Source of the DNA: DAOTVX01 sp034436015
GTDB taxonomy: Bacteria; Chloroflexota; Anaerolineae; Anaerolineales; Villigracilaceae
Length of the DNA stretch: 41,872 nt
Assembly: GCA_034436015.1 (NCBI GenBank)
Contig: DAOTWG010000029.1
Coordinates: 1 to 41,872, forward strand
Direction: 5' to 3'
In this document: positions 26,184 to 33,976 of the stretch, in pieces
Numbering within the stretch: the first letter of the stretch is position 1
Layout of the letters: every line of letters starts with the position of its first letter
Translations under genes and position numbers: made by a program
Notes under the pieces: generated by a model
What the model saw: only the letters and a program-made list of their open reading frames with translations
Database searches by the model: none
What the model was told of the DNA's origin: nothing

Positions 26184-26530
26184 AAGCCAAGCGAATCGCG
26201 CGATGGCTACTCTCCTTGCCTGCTCGAACGGTTAGCCCGATCCGCGGGAGCATGGCTGCCAAAGGCAAGAGCCCTGCATCTCGTCCCTAACCCATACTCG
26301 AACCTTGGTCGCGAGCCGTGATTCGCGTCGGTCAGCCTGCCGGTCAAACGCTAGATGGCCGAAATGCGCGCAGGCGCACGAACCAGGGTTTTACTAAAGG
26401 AACCGTTCGTCACAGTCATTCAATTCCGCAAGAAATGGAAGAGGTAAGAACAATTACAGACGGTGTTGCCGAACGCCGCCATCATACCTTGCGCCGTTAC
26501 TTTGTGATAAACTAAAGCAAATGATTCGGC
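26184..26530. other. Intergenic region without a recognisable gene
   Basis: About 350 bp between the divergent DUF4230 and zinc-ribbon genes. I see no convincing coding frame, tRNA or repeat. The right end must hold the promoter of the zinc-ribbon gene; GTGATAAACT near 26503-26512 is a possible -10 region. Confidence 0.4.
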
Positions 26531-26540
26531 GGAGGTAACG

Positions 26541-27089
26541 ATGTTCGATCCCACACGCCTGAGCAACCTTGTGCCAATCCTAACGGGATTTGCCGGCGCC
26601 TTCCTGGCCGCGCTCTGGCTGGCGCTGGTGATTTGGACCTATCGCGACATTCGCAATCGTCATCGTGATCGTCTTGTACATGTTCTGGCTGCGCTGCTGG
26701 TCGCTCTCTTAAATTTGCCAGGCGTGCTGGTGTACTTCATCTTACGACCGGGGCGCACGTTGGAGGAGGAGTACGAGCGAACCTTGGAGGAGGAGGCCCT
26801 GCTAAAATCTATTGAAGATCTGGCCCTCTGCCCTGGTTGCGAACGACGCGTGCGGGAAGATTGGTTGGTCTGCCCCACCTGTCAGACAAAATTGAAGAAA
26901 ACCTGTCATCATTGCGGGAGATTGATGGAATTAGCCTGGAACATCTGCCCCTACTGTACAACGCCGGCGCCCGGTATGCGCAAAGAAGAAGTAACGATCG
27001 AAGAGGCCCTGCGAGACGCACGCCTGGCAGAGTCAGGCGAAAGCGAGGCCTCCTCCGCGTCCAAAGAAGAAGCACCATCGGAACGATAA
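26541..27089 (+). CDS. Membrane protein with double zinc ribbon
   Basis: The 182-residue product has two N-terminal membrane helices (about 13-33 and 44-66), a charged EEEYERTLEEEALL segment, and then two zinc ribbons: CPGCERRVREDWLVCPTC and CHHCGRLMELAWNICPYC. The tail is Glu/Ser-rich and probably disordered. The ribbons should face the cytoplasm. This architecture (DZANK-type ribbons on a short membrane anchor) is common in Chloroflexi, with unknown role. A GGAGGT eight bases before the ATG at 26541 supports the start. Confidence 0.85.
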   Translation: MFDPTRLSNLVPILTGFAGAFLAALWLALVIWTYRDIRNRHRDRLVHVLAALLVALLNLPGVLVYFILRPGRTLEEEYERTLEEEALLKSIEDLALCPGCERRVREDWLVCPTCQTKLKKTCHHCGRLMELAWNICPYCTTPAPGMRKEEVTIEEALRDARLAESGESEASSASKEEAPSER

Positions 27090-27315
27090 GCGGGCGCCGT
27101 GTCGGACAAGATTCTGCATCTCCGATCTGGTCGCAAGACAATGGCTTGCGTCAGGCGTGGAGCAAATTTTCGAGCTACGGCCCCATGGCCGGGATGATAG
27201 GAAAGACCATCCCACACAAGTTTGCGCGAGAACGATACAGGGATTTTCAGGGTATCGGCGGTAACATATTCCCTAACACAAGGCCAGTCAACTCTTCCTT
27301 CAAGGGAGATTCGAA

Positions 27316-27596
27316 ATGGGGTCTAACGTCTTTTGTCCTGAGCATTCGTGCCGCCGGCATAGTTTGTCTGTCGGTCATCCCCTTGGCCCAACCCGGCGAA
27401 TTGTACCCCACTACCCGTCGTCTTGATTGGAACGCTTCTCGGCATCGTCGGCATTAGCCGCCAGAAGGGACGAGGCCCGGCCGTTGCCGGTGTCGTACTC
27501 GAACGGCAGGGCCAGTCTGGTCGGCGCAACAGGATGATGATTCAGCGGCTCGTCAGGGACCTGCCTCGTGTAAGGACAGACTATTACGGAAGGTGA
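27316..27596 (+). pseudogene. DUF4190-like membrane protein remnant
   Basis: Two frames carry pieces of one domain. From about 27325 one frame reads TSFVLSIRAAGIVCLSVIPL, like the first helix of DUF4190 proteins. From 27426 another frame reads IGTLLGIVGISRQKGRG then PAVAGVVL, a close fit to the second helix and the loop of that domain, and runs to a stop at 27594-27596. No single frame covers both, so the gene looks broken by at least one frameshift. The rest of the 27090-27602 gap shows no gene. Confidence 0.4.
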
Positions 27597-27602
27597 GATG
27601 CG

Positions 27603-29267
27603 ATGAAGAAAGCCAAATCCGGTTATCAGCTCATTCTAGCAAGTTTTTTCCTCTTGACCGCTTGTTCGGTGACAGAAGCCATTCCCCCCTCTACCCCTAC
27701 ACCCACCCCCTTCCAGCCCGAACCGATGATTCCCTCTCCTACGCCCGGACCTCCAACGCCCACAGAGAGCCGGCCAACTCTGTGGATTGGAGAAGCCGTG
27801 CCGGCTGCTTTGCGTCAGGAAGTAGCAAGCCAAGGCTGGGCATCAGCGACCGACCCCCAGACCGCCGGCATAGTGTTGGATGTCTTAACCGCCGGGGAGG
27901 AAGCAGCGGTCTCAACGCCTTGGATATACGCGCTGGTCGCGCCTTTTCCAACCCTCGTGGATGAGGTCAGCGCGACCGACTTGCGCCGCGCCTGGAGTGG
28001 CGAGTTCACCGGGCCATTCGCTGGTCGCCCACTCCGGATGTCCGCCACAACGCTGACCGCTTTCTCGGCCATCTGGGGCGCGCCAGCAGAAAGCGCTGTG
28101 AAGCTAACCGATGAGGAAACCCTACTAGAAGAAGCATGGCAGGAACGTCCGGCCTGGGCAATTCTCCCCTTCGAACAATTAGAACCGCGCTGGAAAGTGC
28201 TACGCGTGGACGGGCAATCGCCCGTTCATAAGGACTTCGACGCCAAGCGATACCCTCTCATCGTCAATTTTGGCTGCCGCGGTGTGCAATGCGCCGCCCT
28301 CCGCCTGCCGTCCACCAATCGCGATCCATCACGCCTGACCGTGTTGGTCATGACTGGCGTGACGGCTCTGGTGCGCGCCACCGCCTGGCGCATGGAACAG
28401 AAAGGCGTCACCTATCCGGCGCAGGACATCGGCGATTGGCTACGAACAGCCGATATCACTCACATCAGCAACGAGATTCCTTTTGCCGAAGATTGCCCTT
28501 ACTCCGATCCCAGCCCGGTCCTCACTCGATTCTGCAGCAATCCGCGCTACATCGCCTTATTGGAAGATATCGGCGCTGATGTGATCGAATTGACCGGCAA
28601 CCATTTTCAAGACTGGGGGTCAGAAGCCACACTCTATACCTTGGAACTGTATCGTCAACGTAACTGGCCTTACTACGGAGGCGGAGCGAACCTAAACGAC
28701 GCCCGCAAAGCAGTGACCATCGAACATAACGGCAACCGTCTGGCGTTCCTCGGCTGCAACCCGGTTGGGCCGTACTATGCTTGGGCTACCGAAAGCCGTC
28801 CCGGCGCCGCGCCATGCGACGATTACGCCTGGATAGCCGCCGAAATCAGCCGTCTGCAAGCCGAGGGTCATCTCGTCATCGTCACGTTCCAGCACTATGA
28901 ATATTACACCCCAGAGCCCCGCCCGGAACAACAGCGCGATTTTCGCAATATGGCACTCGCCGGAGCGACAATCGTTAGCGGAAGTCAAGCGCATGCGCCG
29001 CAAGCCATGGAATTCTATCAGGGCACGTTCATCCATTACGGCCTGGGCAATCTGTTCTTCGACCAAATGGAATACATCTTGCCCGGCGGCAAAACGACCC
29101 AACGCACGCGACAAGAATTCCTTGACCGGCACGTCTTCTACGCCGGTCGCCACATCAACACCGAGCTGTTAACCGCCATGCTCGAAGACTACGCCCGGCC
29201 GCGCCCTATGACGACGGAAGAACGTCTCTCTCTCTTGCAGGAAATCTTCGCCGCGAGCGGATGGTAG
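27603..29267 (+). CDS. CapA-family (PGA capsule synthesis-like) lipoprotein
   Basis: The 554-residue protein has a signal peptide with lipobox LTAC (Cys21) and a Pro/Thr-rich linker to about 60. An extra domain of about 170 residues follows that I do not recognise. From about 240 it has a CapA/PGA_cap metallophosphatase-like domain: VLVMTGVTALVR in place of the usual GD metal motif, then HISNEIPF, the DVIELTGNHFQDWG motif, LAFLGCNPVGPYY, VTFQHYEYY and SGSQAHAPQAMEFY, ending in YGLGNLFFDQ. Most ligand positions are kept (Asn-His, His in QHYE, His in AHAPQ). Such proteins act at the cell surface on polymers such as polyglutamate, but many have other roles. GGTGAG lies before the ATG. Confidence 0.83.
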   Translation: MKKAKSGYQLILASFFLLTACSVTEAIPPSTPTPTPFQPEPMIPSPTPGPPTPTESRPTLWIGEAVPAALRQEVASQGWASATDPQTAGIVLDVLTAGEEAAVSTPWIYALVAPFPTLVDEVSATDLRRAWSGEFTGPFAGRPLRMSATTLTAFSAIWGAPAESAVKLTDEETLLEEAWQERPAWAILPFEQLEPRWKVLRVDGQSPVHKDFDAKRYPLIVNFGCRGVQCAALRLPSTNRDPSRLTVLVMTGVTALVRATAWRMEQKGVTYPAQDIGDWLRTADITHISNEIPFAEDCPYSDPSPVLTRFCSNPRYIALLEDIGADVIELTGNHFQDWGSEATLYTLELYRQRNWPYYGGGANLNDARKAVTIEHNGNRLAFLGCNPVGPYYAWATESRPGAAPCDDYAWIAAEISRLQAEGHLVIVTFQHYEYYTPEPRPEQQRDFRNMALAGATIVSGSQAHAPQAMEFYQGTFIHYGLGNLFFDQMEYILPGGKTTQRTRQEFLDRHVFYAGRHINTELLTAMLEDYARPRPMTTEERLSLLQEIFAASGW

Positions 29268-29277
29268 AGGAGGTATG

Positions 29278-29919
29278 ATGAAAATTTACGATGTTACGCT
29301 GCCCCTTTCTCCCACGCTGCCTTCCTGGCCCGGCGATCCCCCTTTGCAGACAGAACTGGTATCCTCCATAGAAGCAGGCGCAAATGCCAATGTGACGAAA
29401 CTAACCATGAGCGTACACAGCGGGACGCATCTCGACGCGCCCTGTCACTTCCTGCGAGACGGCGCGACGGTCGAATCGCTTCCGCTGGACGTCTTGATCG
29501 GACCGGCATACGTAGTGCGCATCCCCGATGAGGTGACGTTTCTCGACTCCCACATTCTGGCAGCAGCCGCTATCCCGACGGATGCCAGCCGCGTATTATT
29601 CAAGACGCGTAACTCAAGCCTCTGGACGCGAGGAGTCAGAGAATTTCAGACCGATTTCGCAGCCATTCCCGAAGACGGCGCTTGTTGGCTGGCCGCGCGC
29701 GGCGTGCGTCTGGTAGGGATCGATTATCTCTCGGTCGCGCCCTATCGAAAAGGCACGCCGACCCATCAGATATTGCTCCAGGCCGGCGTGGTCATCGTGG
29801 AAGGACTGGATTTAAGCAATGTCGAGGCCGGTGTTTACGAAATGTATTGCTTGCCTTTAAAACTGAGCGGCGCGGACGGTGCGCCAGCGCGCGTTATCTT
29901 GATCGATCCAGCGCGATAG
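29278..29919 (+). CDS. Cyclase family protein (kynurenine formamidase-like)
   Basis: The product of about 213 residues starts MKIYDVTLPLSPTLPSWPGDP and contains the metal-binding HSGTHLDAPCHF motif of the cyclase/KynB family. A later GIDYLSVAP stretch and the region GLDLSNVEAGVYEMYCLPLKL also match. These zinc or manganese hydrolases open amide or ester rings, for example N-formylkynurenine; without tryptophan-degradation neighbours the substrate is open. Two ATGs lie in tandem; the second (29278) is better spaced from AGGAGG. The stop of the capA-like gene is only 10 bp upstream, so the two probably form one transcript. Confidence 0.9.
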   Translation: MKIYDVTLPLSPTLPSWPGDPPLQTELVSSIEAGANANVTKLTMSVHSGTHLDAPCHFLRDGATVESLPLDVLIGPAYVVRIPDEVTFLDSHILAAAAIPTDASRVLFKTRNSSLWTRGVREFQTDFAAIPEDGACWLAARGVRLVGIDYLSVAPYRKGTPTHQILLQAGVVIVEGLDLSNVEAGVYEMYCLPLKLSGADGAPARVILIDPAR

Positions 29920-29971
29920 CCAAGCCTACATTAAAAGCAGACGTACGAGAGACATCGTTCCACAAGTGGAA

Positions 29972-30310
29972 TTAATACCGCCTTCGTTCTCCGCCGCGCC
30001 CACGCCGATCGCGCCCGCGTCGGCCGGTTTCCTCACGCCGGTAGCCGCCGAAGGAGCGTTCTTCCTTCGGGCGCGCCAGGCTAACCCGCAACGAACGGTT
30101 CGCCAGCACATAGCCGTCAAACGCGCGAATCGCCTGTTCCGCCTCGCTCTGCGATCCCATCTCCACAAAAGCAAAACCCTTTGATTGACCGGTATCGCGA
30201 TCTTTGATCACGGTGACCGATGTCACCGTACCTGCCTGCGCGAAAAGAGCCGCGATTTCCCCTTCCGTCGTATCGTAGGACAGGTTACCCACATAAACTT
30301 TGGTTTGCAT
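29972..30310 (-). CDS. RRM-domain RNA-binding protein
   Basis: The 112-residue protein is a single RRM with RNP2 VYVGNL (5-10) and RNP1 KGFAFVEM (44-51), followed by a Gly/Arg-rich tail (RRGRDRRGRGGERRRY). This is the pattern of the Rbp proteins of cyanobacteria and Chloroflexi, which bind RNA, often under cold stress. The start at 30310 is supported by GGAGAAGGAG and the family N-terminus. The frame is open another 30 codons upstream to an ATG at 30400, which would add family-foreign sequence. Leader length would be about 90 nt from the TACAAT upstream, which is long compared with other genes here and could hold control elements. Confidence 0.92.
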   Translation of the reverse strand: MQTKVYVGNLSYDTTEGEIAALFAQAGTVTSVTVIKDRDTGQSKGFAFVEMGSQSEAEQAIRAFDGYVLANRSLRVSLARPKEERSFGGYRREETGRRGRDRRGRGGERRRY

Positions 30311-30404
30311 TCTCCTTCTCCTGAAAAATAGGGTAATAAGAAAGTCGCCCGCCTGTATCAGGCTGGCGGTTACAACTCCACGAATCCTGCTACAAAACAT
30401 CTCT

Positions 30405-30410
30405 ATTGTA
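30405..30410 (-). promoter_or_regulatory. Extended -10 box of the RRM gene
   Basis: TGTGCTACAAT on the minus strand gives an extended -10 (TGCTACAAT), the same string as at the DUF4230 gene. Transcription would start about 90 nt upstream of the RRM start codon. Confidence 0.5.
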
Positions 30411-31020
30411 GCACAAGTGGGCGTTGCAGGATAGAGATGATTTCACTTTCCTTGTCGACAAGGACTGTCTCATCCGGCACGTTCTTCGCATCATACTTCT
30501 CGATAGCGTCTGTCGCGGCTTTTCGAAGCCAGCGATAGGCCGCAACGACCTGTTTGGACAAAAGACCCGCATCATAGGACAACCAATAGTCAAAGACTAT
30601 CCCGTCTTGCAGCAGGATGGCTCGCAGGAAGATCAGCCCCCGGTTCACTTCTGTTGCAAATGCGACAATTTGGATTTGCCGCCACAACAAACACCGGAAA
30701 CGTGATTCCGCGGCGCCATTCGAATCGCGCCCCCGTCTTGCCAAAGCTCAGGATGATGATCCCCAACGAGCAGGATAAACCTGATGAGCCACCCGCGCAA
30801 GGGCACACTTCTGAGCTTGGTCATGCTGGAAATCGTGGTCGCTCCATGATAGTTTCAAAACTCGGTGCAAATGAGACAAGTAGCCGTTCCTCCGAGCCAA
30901 ATTCGACGGGTTTTTTTTGACTTTGTTCGGGACGACGCCATGAAAACCGGCCCAAAACCATCGTTGCCTCCCACCTTGGGAAGAGGAAAAGGGGGCTACA
31001 TTGCGAACAGTACAAGTACA
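30411..31020. other. Gap with possible decayed ORF, unrecognised
   Basis: About 610 bp without a clear gene. On the minus strand one frame between 30744 and 30403 reads protein-like (VFDYWLSYDAGLLSKQVVAA, then RKAATDAIEKYDAKNVPDET) and ends at a stop just inside the RRM promoter. Upstream of it the sense passes between frames (LRGWLIRFILLVGDHHPELW near 30760-30830 in a different frame). This looks like a decayed gene, but I cannot name a family. Confidence 0.3.
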
Positions 31021-31024
31021 GACA

Positions 31025-31053
31025 TTGACAAGCAAGGTATTATTTGCTATAAT
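31025..31053 (+). promoter_or_regulatory. Consensus promoter of the FMN riboswitch operon
   Basis: TTGACA (31025-31030), 17-bp spacer, TATAAT (31048-31053), with an extended TGC ahead of the -10. Both boxes are perfect. Transcription should start near 31060, about 15 nt before the riboswitch. Confidence 0.9.
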
Positions 31054-31074
31054 ATCTACACAATAAAATATTCA

Positions 31075-31207
31075 ACCTTCGGGGCAGGGTGCAATTCCCG
31101 ACCGGTGGTATAGCCCACGAGCCAGTCTCCTCTCCTGGTAGAGACGGAGCAGGCAGGAGCCGGTGCAATTCCGGGGCCGACGGTTAAAGTCCGGATGGGA
31201 GAAGGTT
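31075..31207 (+). ncRNA. FMN riboswitch (RFN element)
   Basis: All conserved blocks of the RFN element are present in order: CCTTCGGGGCAGGGTG, ATTCCCGACCGG, a TAGCCCACGAGCC block, a variable arm built on GTCTCCTCTCCTGGTAGAGAC, GGTGCAATTCCGGGGCCGA and CGGTTAAAGTCCGGATGGGA, ending GAAGG. The six-stem FMN-binding junction can be formed. FMN binding should favour the terminator hairpin downstream and switch off the transporter genes. The element sits between a consensus promoter and the permease gene. Confidence 0.96.
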
Positions 31208-31244
31208 TCAGCCAACCCGTGTTCATCGGGCGCGGCGACGATTG

Positions 31245-31269
31245 CCCCGGAATCTGCTTCCGGGGTTTT
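31245..31269 (+). terminator. Riboswitch-controlled intrinsic terminator
   Basis: CCCCGGAA (31245-31252) pairs perfectly with TTCCGGGG (31258-31265) over a TCTGC loop, followed by TTTT. It lies 38 nt after the riboswitch core, as expected for the expression platform. Confidence 0.85.
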
Positions 31270-31301
31270 CTGTCAAGAGCCGCGCGATTCTGTCACCTTG
31301 C

Positions 31302-31324
31302 CCCGCAGTGAATCGAACTGCGGG
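31302..31324 (+). other. Second hairpin in the riboflavin operon leader
   Basis: CCCGCAGT (31302-31309) pairs perfectly with ACTGCGGG (31317-31324), loop of 7, followed by CATTTCTGTTT. It lies between the terminator and the permease start, 27 nt before the ATG, and could act as a second terminator-like pause or mask translation. The ribosome site GGAAGAG lies 11 nt downstream. Confidence 0.5.
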
Positions 31325-31350
31325 CATTTCTGTTTGGAAGAGCATCGCTT

Positions 31351-32166
31351 ATGGATTGGCGTATGTTTCGCAAGAACACATTTTCCGGGCTTGTTGCCGC
31401 TGGACGGCGCCGTCGTTTGCGTTGGCAGGCGCTGACTTCGCTGGCGGTTGCCTCGCTGGTCTGGGAGTTGACCTGTCGTCTGAGCAAACTGCCGGCTTTT
31501 ATCCTCCCAACGCCGCTTCAGGTGGCCGCGCGGCTAGGGCGCGCGCTCCGGGATGGCAGCCTGGCGTTCCACACCGTCGTCACGCTGGGGGAAGTGCTGA
31601 GCGGCCTGCTTGTTGGGGTTGGATTCGCCCTGATCCTCGGATATGGCATTGCCCACTCGCGTTGGTTGGAACGTCTGCTGGCGCCATATCTGGTTGCCAC
31701 GCAAGCGATTCCCGTTGTAGCAATCGCCCCCTTGCTGGTCATCTGGTTTGGACCAGGAATGTTCTCGAAGGTGTTGATTTGCGCGCTGATCGTCTTCTTC
31801 CCTGTGTTGGTCAACACAGCGGTAGGCGTCCGTTCCGTGCCCAAACCGCTTTATGAATTGATGGCGTCCTTGCACGCCACGCGTGGACAGGTGCTACGCT
31901 ACTTAGAAATTCCTGCAGCACTGCCTGTCCTTCTGGGCGGCCTGCGCGTGGGAGCGACGCTCTCGGTCATCGGCGCGGTGGTGGGCGAACTGGTCGGCGC
32001 CGATCGCGGCCTGGGTTTCCTCATCAACGTTGCGCGTGGTCAGTACGACACCGCGCTGGTGTTCGTCGCAGTCTTTACGTTAATCGGCATGGCGCTGGCG
32101 CTGTATGGGCTGGTGCTGTTTTGTGAGCGCAAACTGTTAGTCTGGCAAGAAACGCCAGATCAATAA
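31351..32166 (+). CDS. ribX: ABC transporter permease, probable riboflavin uptake (RibX-like)
   Basis: The 271-residue protein is a BPD-type permease of the SsuC/TauC/ThiX group with about six membrane helices. The cytoplasmic EAA loop reads ELMASLHATRGQVLRYLEIPAALPVLLGG. The N-terminal 20 residues are strongly basic. Control by an FMN riboswitch, and the order permease, binding protein, ATPase, match the RibXY system described in Chloroflexi, so riboflavin or a precursor is the likely substrate. A GGAAGAG eight bases before the ATG at 31351 supports the start. The stop codon overlaps the beginning of the 45-bp tandem repeat at the next gene. Confidence 0.88.
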   Translation: MDWRMFRKNTFSGLVAAGRRRRLRWQALTSLAVASLVWELTCRLSKLPAFILPTPLQVAARLGRALRDGSLAFHTVVTLGEVLSGLLVGVGFALILGYGIAHSRWLERLLAPYLVATQAIPVVAIAPLLVIWFGPGMFSKVLICALIVFFPVLVNTAVGVRSVPKPLYELMASLHATRGQVLRYLEIPAALPVLLGGLRVGATLSVIGAVVGELVGADRGLGFLINVARGQYDTALVFVAVFTLIGMALALYGLVLFCERKLLVWQETPDQ

Positions 32167-32254
32167 ACCCCTATGTTTCAGAGGTGCGTTATGAAACGAT
32201 TCCTGTGGCAAACCCCTATGTTTCGGAGGTGCGTTATGAAACGATTCCTGTGGC
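32165..32254 (+). repeat. 45-bp in-frame tandem duplication over the ribY start
   Basis: Bases 32165-32209 and 32210-32254 are the same 45-bp unit with one mismatch (CAGAGG in copy 1, CGGAGG in copy 2, within the ribosome binding site). Each copy contains a binding site, an ATG and the first codons MKRFLW. The period is 15 codons, so both starts are in one frame. Confidence 0.95.
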
Positions 32255-33189
32255 CGATACTGAGCCTCACCCTGTTCCTTGCCGCGTGTGGGAAGAAGCC
32301 CATTACGCTGGCGATGGGGTACCGCCCCGACGTTCAGTTCGCGCCGCTCTACGTGAGCGATGCAAAAGGGTATTTCCGTCAGGCAGGCCTCAATGTTGCC
32401 TTCCAGCATATGGACGAGAATCAGGCGGCCGCGCTGGTCGGCGCCGGGCAACTCCAATTTGCCATCGTTTCTGGCGAGCAGGTGTTGCTGGCACGTGCGC
32501 AAGGGTTGCCCATCGTGCACGTAGCAACCTGGTATCAGCAGTATCCAGTTTCGGTCATCGCGAAAAGCGAACAGGGCATTCGTTCGCCCGCCGATCTGCA
32601 GGGAAAGAGCATTGGCCTGCCGGGCCTCTACGGGGCGAATTACGTCGCTCTGCGCGCGCTGCTTCCTGCCAACGGCTTGAGCGAGTCCGATGTTCATCTC
32701 GTATCGCTCGGCTATACGCAGGCTGAGGCCCTGGCCAGCGATCGCGTCCAGGCAGCAGTCGTGTACATCGTCAACGAACCGGTGAAGTTACGAGCCGAGG
32801 GCTACGACCTGAGCGAACTGCGCGTCGCAGATTACGTTCCCCTCATCGGCAATGGCCTGATCACCAATGAAAAAACTATCGCCGAAAACCCCGCCCTGGT
32901 GCGAAAGATGGTGTCGGCCTTCCTGAAGGGTTTGGAGTATACCACGGCGCACCCTGACGAGGCCTACGAAATCTCCAAAGGATATGTGGAGAATCTAGAC
33001 CAGGCCAACGAGGCGCTGCAGAAACAAGTGCTCGCGGCGTCCATCGAATTGTGGCGCGCGGAACGCCTAGGATACTCGGACCCGCAGGCCTGGAAGAACA
33101 TGCACGAAATCTTGCTAGAGATGGGATTGCTCTCCGCGCCGCTAGACCTGAGTCAGGCGTTTACCAACGACTTTCTGCCTGAACCATGA
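32236..33189 (+). CDS. ribY: Substrate-binding lipoprotein, probable riboflavin uptake (RibY-like)
   Basis: The 317-residue protein belongs to the NMT1/THI5-like binding-protein family. The signal peptide ends LAAC (Cys18). The mature part starts KKPITLAMGYRPDVQFAPLY, a family hallmark, and continues with the two-lobe fold (LQFAIVSGEQVLLARAQGLPI, SPADLQGKSIGLPGLYGANY). Riboswitch control points to riboflavin or a related flavin. The start at 32236 is preferred since its GGAGGT is the better site; the upstream copy of the duplicated start at 32191 would add 15 residues ahead of the same signal peptide. The stop lies 1 bp ahead of the ATPase start codon. Confidence 0.9.
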   Translation: MKRFLWPILSLTLFLAACGKKPITLAMGYRPDVQFAPLYVSDAKGYFRQAGLNVAFQHMDENQAAALVGAGQLQFAIVSGEQVLLARAQGLPIVHVATWYQQYPVSVIAKSEQGIRSPADLQGKSIGLPGLYGANYVALRALLPANGLSESDVHLVSLGYTQAEALASDRVQAAVVYIVNEPVKLRAEGYDLSELRVADYVPLIGNGLITNEKTIAENPALVRKMVSAFLKGLEYTTAHPDEAYEISKGYVENLDQANEALQKQVLAASIELWRAERLGYSDPQAWKNMHEILLEMGLLSAPLDLSQAFTNDFLPEP

Positions 33190-33190
33190 C

Positions 33191-33946
33191 ATGCCCGAAC
33201 CGGTTTTGATTCTCCGCGATGTGAGTCTCACCTTTAACGGCTCCGGCGCCTCCGGCGAAGAAGGGCTGGAGGCGCTGGAGACCGTTTCCTTTGCCCTCTA
33301 TGCGGAGGAGTTCGTCTGCATCCTGGGGCCTTCTGGCTCCGGCAAAAGCACGTTGCTACGGATTCTGGCTGGGCTGTTGCCGCCGACGCGCGGGGAGGTG
33401 GCCGATCCGGCCAGGCGGATCGCGCGCGTGGGCATGGCCTTTCAACAAGCGAATCTGATGCCGTGGCGAACAGTGCTCGAAAACATCACGCTACCGCTGG
33501 AGTTGCAGGGAGTAGACGCGGCAACCGCCCGTCAACAGGCGCAAGAGATGATAGAATTAGTAGGACTGCAGGGTTTCGAGTCGGCATGGCCGCGCGACTT
33601 ATCCGGCGGCATGGCACAGCGCGTAGCCCTCGCCCGCGCCCTCATCCACGATCCCGACCTCCTCCTGCTCGACGAGCCGTTCGGCTCGCTGGACGCGCTG
33701 ACGCGCGAGCGTATGTGGGATGAACTGCTGCGCATCTGGCAGAGCCGACGCAAAACGGTAGTGATGGTAACCCATTCCATTGGCGAGGCGCTTTTCCTGG
33801 CCGACCGTGTGCTGGTGCTGAGTCAGAGGCCAGGGCGAATCAAGCTCGACCTGAAGGTAGATTTGCCCCGTCCACGTCGCGAGGAAATGCGCTACACGCC
33901 GCGCTTCGGACAACTGGCGCAACAGTTGAGAGAGGCTATTGGTTAA
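33191..33946 (+). CDS. ABC transporter ATP-binding protein, probable riboflavin uptake
   Basis: The 251-residue ATPase is of the SsuB/TauB/ThiZ group: Walker A GPSGSGKST, Q-loop MAFQQANLMPWRTVLENI, signature LSGGMAQR, Walker B LLLLDEPFGSLDALTR, and switch His in VTHSIGEAL. The FGSLD sequence is typical of the nitrate/sulfonate/thiamine-precursor ATPases. It follows ribY by 1 bp, so translation is coupled. It would drive the RibX-like permease. A riboswitch-linked operon with its own ATPase is complete here; the published RibXY systems should be compared for presence of this third gene. Confidence 0.92.
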   Translation: MPEPVLILRDVSLTFNGSGASGEEGLEALETVSFALYAEEFVCILGPSGSGKSTLLRILAGLLPPTRGEVADPARRIARVGMAFQQANLMPWRTVLENITLPLELQGVDAATARQQAQEMIELVGLQGFESAWPRDLSGGMAQRVALARALIHDPDLLLLDEPFGSLDALTRERMWDELLRIWQSRRKTVVMVTHSIGEALFLADRVLVLSQRPGRIKLDLKVDLPRPRREEMRYTPRFGQLAQQLREAIG

Positions 33947-33976
33947 AACAACCCCTATTCTCCAAAGGAGGGCATG

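Noticed and set aside
32173..32235. Upstream starts of the ribY frame (32173, 32191)
   Set aside because: They arise from the tandem duplication; the third ATG at 32236 has the better ribosome site and gives a normal lipoprotein signal peptide. Use of 32191 is possible and noted.
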